From CAZHGD01 sp964531735 (GTDB lineage Bacteria; Armatimonadota; UBA10988), in the NCBI GenBank assembly GCA_964531735.1, contig CAZHGD010000057.1:1-40108 (forward strand): a stretch of DNA of 40,108 bases, in the 5' to 3' direction. The position numbers and the translations under genes are program-made. Shown piece after piece: positions 10,190 through 17,064 of the stretch. The notes under the pieces were generated by a model. That model was not told where the DNA came from. It worked only from the letters and a program-made list of their open reading frames with translations, and made no database searches. Each line of letters starts with the position of its first letter. Position 1 is the first letter of the stretch.

Positions 10190-11037
10190 AGCCCGGCGGC
10201 GGCCAGCACCTCGCGCGTCTTGGCCAGACCACGGCGCAGGTTCTCTTGCGGCGGCAACGCCCAGTAGGTCGGGTTGAACAGCTCCAGCGACAGCGGGCCG
10301 TCATAGCCGTTGGCGGCCAGCGTCGCCAGCATGTCCGCCAGCGGCAGGCAGCCGTCGCCAGGATAGACGCGGTCGGCGTCGACCTGCTCGAACCGCGGCG
10401 GCTGGCTGGCCGGCGCATCGTTGAAGTGACAGATGCCGATGGTCGCCACCGGCACCGACTTCAGGCGGCGGAAGCTGGAGCCGCCGCGCCAGACATGGAA
10501 CGGGTCGAGCACCAGCTTGGCGTTCGGGTGGTCGGCCAACTCGACAATCGCCTGGCACTGCTCGAGCTGGTAGACACTGGACACGAACCCCAAGAACTCC
10601 ATCAGCGGGTTGACGCCGACGGCTTCGCCGATCTCCAGCAACTCGCGATAGCGCGCGGCGGCCAGGTCGAGGTCGAGGTAGAAGAACTCGGGCTGGCGCC
10701 GGGTGGCCGGTGTCGAGACGATGCGCGGCGCACCGATGGCGGCGGCCAGTTCCATGCGCCGCCGGCACTCGGCCATCACCGCCGGCCTCCGGTCACCCTC
10801 GGTGTCCATCCACTCCAGCAGCGTGATCACGCTGGCCGCCTGCAGGCCGGCATCGGCCAGGCGTGACTTGACCTCGGCCAGGCTGCCACCCAGGGCGACA
10901 AACTCATCCAACTCGCCGACCCACATCTCGATGTGGGTGTAGCCGGCCTCGGCCGCCAGGCGGATCTTCTCGGCGAGCGGAATGGCGGCGGCGACGAACG
11001 GGCTGCAGAAGCAACTGGTGTTGAGGCAGAGCTGCAT
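10186..11037 (-). CDS. Sugar phosphate isomerase/epimerase-like TIM-barrel protein (AP endonuclease family 2 fold)
   Basis: This 283-residue protein has the metal-binding pattern of xylose-isomerase-like barrels: PLMEFLG, LVLDPFHVWRGG and ICHFNDAP supply Glu, Asp/His and His/Asp ligands, and LSLELFNP lies near the end. Related enzymes interconvert or dehydrate sugars and inositols; the substrate is undetermined. The start MQLCLNTSCF (ATG 11037-11035) was chosen because AGGAG lies 6 nt upstream and the barrel begins there; the upstream open frame is low-complexity Arg/Pro-rich. It overlaps the SprT-like gene by 4 nt. The 187-nt gap to the next divergent gene contains a 7-bp hairpin (11179-11198) but no convincing promoter. 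Confidence 0.85.
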   Translation of the reverse strand: MQLCLNTSCFCSPFVAAAIPLAEKIRLAAEAGYTHIEMWVGELDEFVALGGSLAEVKSRLADAGLQAASVITLLEWMDTEGDRRPAVMAECRRRMELAAAIGAPRIVSTPATRRQPEFFYLDLDLAAARYRELLEIGEAVGVNPLMEFLGFVSSVYQLEQCQAIVELADHPNAKLVLDPFHVWRGGSSFRRLKSVPVATIGICHFNDAPASQPPRFEQVDADRVYPGDGCLPLADMLATLAANGYDGPLSLELFNPTYWALPPQENLRRGLAKTREVLAAAGL

Positions 11038-11224
11038 GGCGGACTCCTGGACGCGAACCGGTTCGCCGCCCGGCGCCCGGGTCCTCTGCGGGCCACGGTC
11101 CCGCGACTCCGGCCCAACCGGCGCCGTTGGTCCTACGGAACGGTAACCACCAGGCCGATGACTCTCGGGAACCACTCGGCTGCGGCGGCGTCCGCAGCCT
11201 GGGCTGGGCTGTTGGAGGCATGGT

Positions 11225-13261
11225 GTGAGCCGGTTGCTGTCTGGTCTCTTGCTCTTCGCTCTGGTGGTCTCGGCGCGGGCGGCCGACCCGCCCTCCGGCC
11301 TGCGCGACCTCGGCGCGCTGGGCCTGGCCCGCGGCTTCGTGCTCGATGCCGAGCGCGGCGGCTACCTGCCGGGCGCGCGGGTCGACCTGGTCTTGCCGGC
11401 CGACGCTCAGACCATCGGCGGGGCCGCGGCCATCACCTCCGCCGCCGGCTGGTACCAGGTCAACGCCCCGCTGGGCACGCGCAAGAAGTCGCTCAACCTC
11501 GACGTGTTCCGCTCGGGCCAGTGGTGGCAGATGCTGCTCGGGCACCGCAAGACCGAGACCCACGTCCAGGCCAGCCAGCTCGTGCTGCGCGTGTCGGCCG
11601 AGGGCTATCAGACCTTCTGCGGCCCCGTTAGGGTGGCCGCCGCCAGCGCCAAGCCGTTCCTGGCTCACCTCTGCCCGGTGCGCCTGGCGCCCAACGGCGC
11701 GGCCTACCGCTCGTTCAGCGACTACGTCTCGCAACTCGGCCGCCTGCTCAGCGCCGAGGTGACGCCGGAACTCCCGGCAGCCAATGAGGTCCTGGTGTGC
11801 CGGCTGACGGCCGCCGAGCTGCCGCAGATGACCGGCGAGACCGCGCAGGCGGCGATCGTTAGCCCGAGCCTGGCCGATCCGGCCCGGCTGCCTCGCGTCG
11901 GTACCGGCGAGCCGGTGACCTGCGAAGCCAAGCTCCGCTTCGCGACGCCTGGTCTGGTGCGCCTGGAGTTCCAGACCACCACCACCGCGGGCAGCCTGGC
12001 GGTGCCGCTGCGCACCCGGCGGTTCGTCGCAGTGGCCGTACCGGCCCCACAGCGCGAGGCCACGGCGGCGGCGGTGCAGCGGCTCAACCAGCTCGCCGCC
12101 AGCCGGCCGGCCGAGGACCGCGAGGTCCGCACGCTGGAGATCGCCTTGCGCCGCACGTTGGCCGATCCGAAGCAGCTCGCGGCTGACGATGAAGCCTGGA
12201 CCAAGCTCACCGAGGCAGTCGGCCGGCGCGACTTCGTGGCGGCCAACGGCCTGCGCCGCGCCGCCGACCGCAGCGCCGACAGCGCCGCCGAGAAGGCCCT
12301 GACCAGCGCGGTCGGGCTGGCCGCCGAAGTGGTGGCCAAACCGGGTCGCGCCCGCAGCCGCACGGCCTACCTGCGCGCCGCGGAGCAGTTCCGCGAGGCG
12401 CTGGCGCTCAACGAGCCGGAGACCCACCCGACCGTCGCCGCGCCGGCCGTGGCCGCCGCCCTGCAGCAGCCGAACTTCGCGCCGCTGCCCACGCTGACCG
12501 ACGCGGGCGAGCGGCTCGAGGCCGCCCGGCTGGCCATCCGCGAGGGCCGCGCCGAGGCGGCCACCACCGAGCTCAACGCCTTGCGCAGCGACCAGAAGCT
12601 CGCCCCGGTGGCCAGCGCCTGCCTGGCCAACTACGAGTACCAGCAGGGCCACCTCGACGCCGCCCGGCAGCTCTACAACCAGGTCATGCAGCCGGCCAAC
12701 TACAAGGCGATCACCGATTTCGACGCCTACCTGAACACCATCCGGTTGGCCCTGCGCGACGGCGACATCCCGCGCGCCGAGTCGCTGTTCGACGTGGCGA
12801 TCCTGTACTCGCAAGTGCGCTCGCAGGCCATCGACAAGAACGGCTGGAGCCTGTTCGGTCTCTACAGCGTGCGCTGGGGGCCGTCCTACACCGGCAGCGT
12901 CGGCTTCACGAGTCCTGAAGCGGCGGCGTTGCAGGTGCTGCGAACCTATCATCCCTTCCTCGCCAAGCCCGAAGGCGACTGGCTGTCGGCCACGCTGGCC
13001 GCCATGGCGCTGGTCGATCTGGGCCTGGGCGAGACGGCGCAGCCGCTGCTGGCCAAGGCGCTGGCGGCCCGGCCGGACGACGAGCACGTGCAGTTCGCCA
13101 TCGCCTGGGCGCTGCGTGCCATGGGCCAGCGTGACGCGGCTCAGCAAGCGGCGCGGCGGACGTTGGTCCTGAACCGGCGCCACCCGCGCGCGCTGCTGAT
13201 GACCACCGAGTCACCGCCCGCGGCAGCGCCGCCAGCCCTGCCGCCGCTGCTGCCGTGGTGA
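11225..13261 (+). CDS. Exported protein with N-terminal carboxypeptidase-regulatory-like fold and TPR repeats
   Basis: This 678-residue predicted envelope protein starts at GTG 11225 with GGAGG 6 nt upstream. The signal peptide is MSRLLSGLLLFALVVSARA. Residues about 30-140 resemble a transthyretin-like carboxypeptidase-regulatory domain (GFVLDAERGGYLPGARVDLV, then ITSAAGWYQVNAP and RVSAEGYQTF). The rest is helical, with TPR-type repeats in the last third (EGRAEAATTELNALRSD, YQQGHLDAARQLYNQVM and ALAARPDDEHVQFAIAWAL). No catalytic motif is visible, so a scaffold or surface-assembly role is likeliest. The product class is supported; the function is unknown. The next exported protein gene follows after 132 nt on the same strand. 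Confidence 0.8.
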   Translation: MSRLLSGLLLFALVVSARAADPPSGLRDLGALGLARGFVLDAERGGYLPGARVDLVLPADAQTIGGAAAITSAAGWYQVNAPLGTRKKSLNLDVFRSGQWWQMLLGHRKTETHVQASQLVLRVSAEGYQTFCGPVRVAAASAKPFLAHLCPVRLAPNGAAYRSFSDYVSQLGRLLSAEVTPELPAANEVLVCRLTAAELPQMTGETAQAAIVSPSLADPARLPRVGTGEPVTCEAKLRFATPGLVRLEFQTTTTAGSLAVPLRTRRFVAVAVPAPQREATAAAVQRLNQLAASRPAEDREVRTLEIALRRTLADPKQLAADDEAWTKLTEAVGRRDFVAANGLRRAADRSADSAAEKALTSAVGLAAEVVAKPGRARSRTAYLRAAEQFREALALNEPETHPTVAAPAVAAALQQPNFAPLPTLTDAGERLEAARLAIREGRAEAATTELNALRSDQKLAPVASACLANYEYQQGHLDAARQLYNQVMQPANYKAITDFDAYLNTIRLALRDGDIPRAESLFDVAILYSQVRSQAIDKNGWSLFGLYSVRWGPSYTGSVGFTSPEAAALQVLRTYHPFLAKPEGDWLSATLAAMALVDLGLGETAQPLLAKALAARPDDEHVQFAIAWALRAMGQRDAAQQAARRTLVLNRRHPRALLMTTESPPAAAPPALPPLLPW

Positions 13262-13393
13262 TTCGCCGCGGCCGCAGGGATGGTGACGGCGGCTGCGAAT
13301 GAGGTGCTGGCTCAGGCCGCCAGGGGACGAGTGGCTGTGGTCGGCCGCGCGGCGTCTCGCTCGCGGCCCGAACGCCGACCAGGGAGAGGTCAC

Positions 13394-13876
13394 ATGACGA
13401 CGCGACGCCGATTGGCCCCGATGCTCTTGCTGCTGGCCGCCTTGCCGCTGCTGGGGCAGGTCCAGGCTGACCCGAAGGTCAAAGAGCTGCTTGAGGACCT
13501 GAAGGTCAAGTACAAGGTGCTGGAGAGCGGCGCCTACATGGCGACCCTCTCGCTGGGCGACAAGCGCACGCAGTTGGTCCGCATCGAGTCCAAACTCGAG
13601 AAGCTGGGCGACATCGAGGTCCGCGAGCTGACCGCGCCGGTGGCGCTCTACGACGGCCCCGTGCCGCCGGAGGTGGCCACCAAGCTGCTGGACGCCACCT
13701 GGAAGCTGAAGCTCGGTTCGTTCGCCATCATCAACGACGGCAACAAGAACATGGTCATCTTCGACCTGAAGCTGCCCGCCAACAGCGACCGCCAGGTGTG
13801 GCGCACAGGCGTCCTGCTGGCGGCGGTGACCGCCGACAAGTGGGAGCTGGAGCTGACCGGGCAGGACAAGTTCTGA
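13394..13876 (+). CDS. Small exported protein of unknown function
   Basis: This 160-residue protein begins with MTTRRRLAPMLLLLAALPLLG, a clear signal peptide cleaved near VQA-DP, followed by a compact mixed alpha/beta domain with VKELLEDLKVKYKVLESGAY and WKLKLGSFAIINDGNKNMVI. The alternating pattern loosely recalls YbjN/secretion-chaperone-like folds, but this is a weak impression. The start was set at ATG 13394 because GAGAGG lies just upstream and the signal peptide begins there; the open frame extends 38 codons further without coding character. Strong hairpins directly follow the stop codon. Confidence 0.75.
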   Translation: MTTRRRLAPMLLLLAALPLLGQVQADPKVKELLEDLKVKYKVLESGAYMATLSLGDKRTQLVRIESKLEKLGDIEVRELTAPVALYDGPVPPEVATKLLDATWKLKLGSFAIINDGNKNMVIFDLKLPANSDRQVWRTGVLLAAVTADKWELELTGQDKF

Positions 13877-13882
13877 GCGCGC

Positions 13883-13905
13883 CAGCACGCGCTGACCGCG
13901 TGCTG
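13883..13905 (+). terminator. Hairpin directly after the small exported protein gene
   Basis: A perfect 9-bp stem CAGCACGCG / CGCGTGCTG with a CTGAC loop begins 6 nt after the stop codon. No T-run follows, as is common for terminators in very GC-rich genomes. Confidence 0.6.
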
Positions 13906-13931
13906 ACACTGCGCTGGCCCAGGGCCTGCCG

Positions 13932-13955
13932 ACGCCCGTGCCGCGGCACGGGCGT
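13932..13955. terminator. 24-bp perfect palindrome between convergent genes
   Basis: ACGCCCGTGCCG is followed directly by its exact reverse complement. It lies between two convergent genes and 36 nt from the cstA stop, so a bidirectional terminator is the simplest reading. A protein-binding palindrome is the alternative. Confidence 0.5.
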
Positions 13956-13991
13956 GGTTGCTCGCCGCGCGGTGGCGGTGGCGCAGGCCGT

Positions 13992-15722
13992 TCAGGCCGG
14001 CTGCACCGCCAGTTCGTCGCTCTCGGGCCGTCCGCCACCGGCGAGCAGCGCCCGCACGGCCTCTACCAACATCAGCCCGGCCAGACCCACCAGCACCACC
14101 GCGACCCACGGCACCGGGTCGGCGAAGGCACCTTGGCCGAACTTCTGGCGGATCATCGACAGCAGTGCCCAGACGCTCATCACATACATGAGCACCATCG
14201 GCAGCCCGATGACCGGCCACACCCAGACCGCATGCCGCGTGCGCCAGATCCAGACCAGCACGCCGAGCAGCGCCAGTGCCGCCAGCAACTGGTTGCTGGC
14301 GCCGAACAGAGCCCAGAACGTCTGCCACACCGGGATCACCTTGCCCGTCACCGGATCGGTGGTGGTCCGCATCACGAACACCAGCGGCGCGCAGGCGGTC
14401 AGCGCCGTGGCCATGAAGCGACCGGTCTTCGAGTGCCAGTTGAGCAGCTCCTCGATGATGTAACGGCCCAGGCGCGTGCAGACGTCCAGCGTGTCGTAGA
14501 CGAACGTGGTGAACGCCATCAGCGCGAACGACACGCCGAGCGCCGGCGGAATGTGGAGGACCTCCAGGAACTGGCCGATGCCGAGGGCGTAGATGTAGTT
14601 CGGCTTGGGATTGACCACGGCCGGCGAGTCAGGCCTGAGCATCATCACGCAGCACAGCGAGATGACGGCCACCATCGCCTCGAGGAGCATCGCGCCGTAG
14701 CCGATCGGTTTGGCATCGGTCTCCAGGCGCAGTTGCTTGCAGGTGGTACCGGAGGCAATGATGGCGTGGAACCCGGAGCACGCTCCGCACGCGATGGTGA
14801 TGAACAGGAACGGCACCAGCGACTGGCCCTTGGCAGTCGTCCAACTGGTGAACGCCGGGTAGGCCACCGGCGTGCCGCCCACAATGAGACCGAGCGCACT
14901 GCCGCCCAGGGCGATGTACAGGAAGAACCCACCGAGGTGGCCGCGCGGCTGCAGCAGCATCCAGACCGGCACCACGGCCGCCACGAAGCAGTAGACCAGC
15001 AGGATGACGTCCCACACCTTGTGTGCGCCGTCGTCGCTCAGCCCCAGCAAGGCCGCCAGGTCGAGCGGGATGTACTGGCCAAGCCAGATGGCGACGCCGA
15101 CCAAGGGCACGAAGATGATCGTGGCAGCGGTCAACGACAGCTTGGTGAAGCGCAGCAGGAGACCCATCACGATGGGCAGCGCCAGGTACATCAGCGAGGA
15201 GCTGGCAATGCCGCCACCGGTTACCTGCTGACCATTCTCGAGCGTCTGCCGGCCGACGAACGACGAGGCGGTGATATCGGTGAACGCCACGATGATGTAG
15301 ACCAGCGCGATCCAGATGAAGGCCAGGAAGAGCATGTACGACCGGTGCGTCATGTGGTCGCGGACGACTTCGGCGATGGAGCGGGCTCGGTGACGGATGG
15401 AGGCCACCAGCGCCGCCATGTCGTGTACGCCGCCGACGAACACGGCGCCGATGAGGATCCAGAGCAGGGCCGGCGCCCAACCGAACATGACTCCCGCGAG
15501 GATCGGCCCGACGATGGGCCCGGCGGCGGCGATGGCGGAGAAGTGCTGACTGAGCAGGAAGCGGGGCTCAATCGGCAGGTAGTCGTTGTCGTCACGTAGT
15601 TCGACCGCTGGCGTCTGCCGCGTCGGATCCAACTCGAACAGGCGCGTCAGCAGCTTGCCGTAGACATGGTACGCCGCGGCCAACACGACGCTCGACATCA
15701 GGACGACCGCGATCATACTCAT
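13992..15722 (-). CDS. cstA: CstA-family carbon-starvation/peptide transporter
   Basis: This 576-residue polytopic membrane protein belongs to the CstA/BtsT family, which imports pyruvate or peptides during nutrient limitation. Visible hallmarks are SAIAAAGPIVGPILAG, GGVHDMAALVASIRHR, SIAEVVRDHM and ACGACSGFHAIIASGTTCKQ, with some 14-16 hydrophobic segments. It is shorter than E. coli CstA (about 700 residues) and close to the compact family members. The start MSMIAVVLMSS (ATG 15722-15720) has GGGAG 8 nt upstream; a GTG 30 nt earlier is less likely. A CATAAT box on the minus strand (15760-15755) could be its -10. The transported substrate cannot be read from sequence. Confidence 0.92.
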   Translation of the reverse strand: MSMIAVVLMSSVVLAAAYHVYGKLLTRLFELDPTRQTPAVELRDDNDYLPIEPRFLLSQHFSAIAAAGPIVGPILAGVMFGWAPALLWILIGAVFVGGVHDMAALVASIRHRARSIAEVVRDHMTHRSYMLFLAFIWIALVYIIVAFTDITASSFVGRQTLENGQQVTGGGIASSSLMYLALPIVMGLLLRFTKLSLTAATIIFVPLVGVAIWLGQYIPLDLAALLGLSDDGAHKVWDVILLVYCFVAAVVPVWMLLQPRGHLGGFFLYIALGGSALGLIVGGTPVAYPAFTSWTTAKGQSLVPFLFITIACGACSGFHAIIASGTTCKQLRLETDAKPIGYGAMLLEAMVAVISLCCVMMLRPDSPAVVNPKPNYIYALGIGQFLEVLHIPPALGVSFALMAFTTFVYDTLDVCTRLGRYIIEELLNWHSKTGRFMATALTACAPLVFVMRTTTDPVTGKVIPVWQTFWALFGASNQLLAALALLGVLVWIWRTRHAVWVWPVIGLPMVLMYVMSVWALLSMIRQKFGQGAFADPVPWVAVVLVGLAGLMLVEAVRALLAGGGRPESDELAVQPA

Positions 15723-15841
15723 GTGCCACTCCCACGACTTCCCTGTGGGCACGCATTATGGCACAATCCGCGCAGCGCGTGTACCCGGACTGGCCGACTG
15801 GTGCGCCGAGGCCGTGGGCGCGTGATGGAGAGGTGTGGCCC

Positions 15842-16858
15842 ATGAAGAAGCTGATGCCGTTGCTCTGCTGCGGCCTGTTCGTGGCAGCGGCGGCGGCCGC
15901 CGCCTGGCAGGTCAAGACCATCATCGGCCCCGAGGCCGCGGGCGACACGCCCTTCGACCAGATCTTCGGGGTGGTGCGCGGGCCCGACGGCTGCCTGTAC
16001 TTCTGCGAGCTGGGCGGCGACGTCATCCGCAAGATCGACGCCGACGGCAAAGTCAGCATCGTCGCCGGTGGCCACGGCAAGCTCAGCCAGCCGCACGAGG
16101 TCCGGTTCGGCCGTGACGGTGAGCTGTACGTCGCCGACACGGGCCACCATCGCGTCTGCCGCGTGAACGTGAAGACCGGCGCCATAACGGTCATCGCCGG
16201 CATCGGCCAGTCGGGCTTCAGCGGCGACGGTGGCCCGGCCACGAGCGCCGCCTTCGCGCTGCCCATCAGCATCCAGTTCGATCCCGCCGGCGACCTGTTC
16301 GTCTGCGACATCGGCAACCGCCGCGTGCGCCGTATCGACCACCAGACGGGCCTCATCTCGACCTTCGCCGGGACCGGTGAGCGCGGGCGCACGCCCGATG
16401 GCGCGCCATATGCGACCAGCCCGCTGAACGGGCCGCGCTCCATCGACTTCGACGCGGCGGGCAACGGCTGGGTCGTCCTGCGCGAGGGCAACCAGTTGCT
16501 CAAACTCGACCGGGCCAAGCAGACGGTGCACTTGATTGCCGGCACCGGCAAGTCCGGCTACTCCGGCGACGGCGGCCCGGCCAAGCTGGCCACCTTGAGC
16601 GGCCCGAAGGGCCTGGTGGTCACGCCCGACGCCCGCCTGATCTACCTGGCCGACACCGAGAGCAGCACGATCCGCGTCATCGACCTGGCCGCCGGCAGCA
16701 TCAACCTGGTCTGCGGCGCCGGCAAGAAGGGCGCCAAGTTCGACGCCGACGCCACGCGGTGCCAACTCGCCCGCCCGCACGCGCTGTTCCTCGAAGCCGA
16801 CGGCTCGCTGATCGTGGCGGACAGCTACAACAACCGCGTCCTGGCCCTGCGGCGGTAA
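15842..16858 (+). CDS. Exported NHL-repeat beta-propeller protein
   Basis: The 338-residue protein starts MKKLMPLLCCGLFVAAAAAA, a signal peptide, and continues as NHL repeats: DQIFGVVRGPDGCLYFCE, PHEVRFGRDGELYVADTGHH, PISIQFDPAGDLFVCDIGNR, PKGLVVTPDARLIYLADTES and PHALFLEADGSLIVADSYNN. Between blades it has the teneurin-type loops GQSGFSGDGGPATSA and GKSGYSGDGGPAKLA. Such propellers bind proteins or carbohydrates outside the cytoplasm. No catalytic residues are recognisable. The start was chosen for GAGAGG about 9 nt upstream and the signal peptide. It is divergent from cstA and appears to be a single-gene transcript ending at a hairpin. Confidence 0.9.
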   Translation: MKKLMPLLCCGLFVAAAAAAAWQVKTIIGPEAAGDTPFDQIFGVVRGPDGCLYFCELGGDVIRKIDADGKVSIVAGGHGKLSQPHEVRFGRDGELYVADTGHHRVCRVNVKTGAITVIAGIGQSGFSGDGGPATSAAFALPISIQFDPAGDLFVCDIGNRRVRRIDHQTGLISTFAGTGERGRTPDGAPYATSPLNGPRSIDFDAAGNGWVVLREGNQLLKLDRAKQTVHLIAGTGKSGYSGDGGPAKLATLSGPKGLVVTPDARLIYLADTESSTIRVIDLAAGSINLVCGAGKKGAKFDADATRCQLARPHALFLEADGSLIVADSYNNRVLALRR

Positions 16859-16872
16859 CCCGCTACGCGGTG

Positions 16873-16895
16873 GGGCCGGCGCCTGGCGCCGGCCC
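16873..16895 (+). terminator. Hairpin after the NHL gene
   Basis: An 11-bp perfect inverted repeat GGGCCGGCGCC / GGCGCCGGCCC around a single central T begins 14 nt after the stop codon. It probably terminates NHL transcription, though there is no T-run. Confidence 0.55.
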
Positions 16896-16950
16896 GCGAC
16901 GCACCGCCGCAGGCTGCCGGCCAGCGCTAAGCAGCCGCTCGGAGATCCTG

Positions 16951-17043
16951 TCCGGTAGGGGCGGGGCCTGGTGCCCGCCCTGTCACTGCCCGGTAGGCGC
17001 TTGGTGGCCCGCAGCCGGGCGACCCAAGGGTCGCCCCTACGGG
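16951..17043. repeat. Palindromic intergenic element (REPIN/MITE-like)
   Basis: The 93-bp element is bounded by imperfect 13-nt inverted ends (TCCGGTAGGGGCG and CGCCCCTACGGGA, 12 of 13 pairing). Inside it has its own hairpins: GGGCGACCC-AA-GGGTCGCCC (17017-17036) is perfect, and GGCGGG...CCCGCC (from 16961) is a second. GTAGGGGCGACCC-type palindromes are familiar as dispersed intergenic repeats in several bacterial genomes. No transposase is present. It lies in the 206-nt gap between two convergent genes. Confidence 0.6.
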
Positions 17044-17064
17044 ACAACGTCACCGGCACGCTGC

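Noticed and set aside
10904..13183. 759-codon minus-strand open frame opposite the exported TPR protein gene
   Set aside because: The plus-strand frame has a signal peptide, ribosome-binding site and repeats; the antisense frame has none of these.
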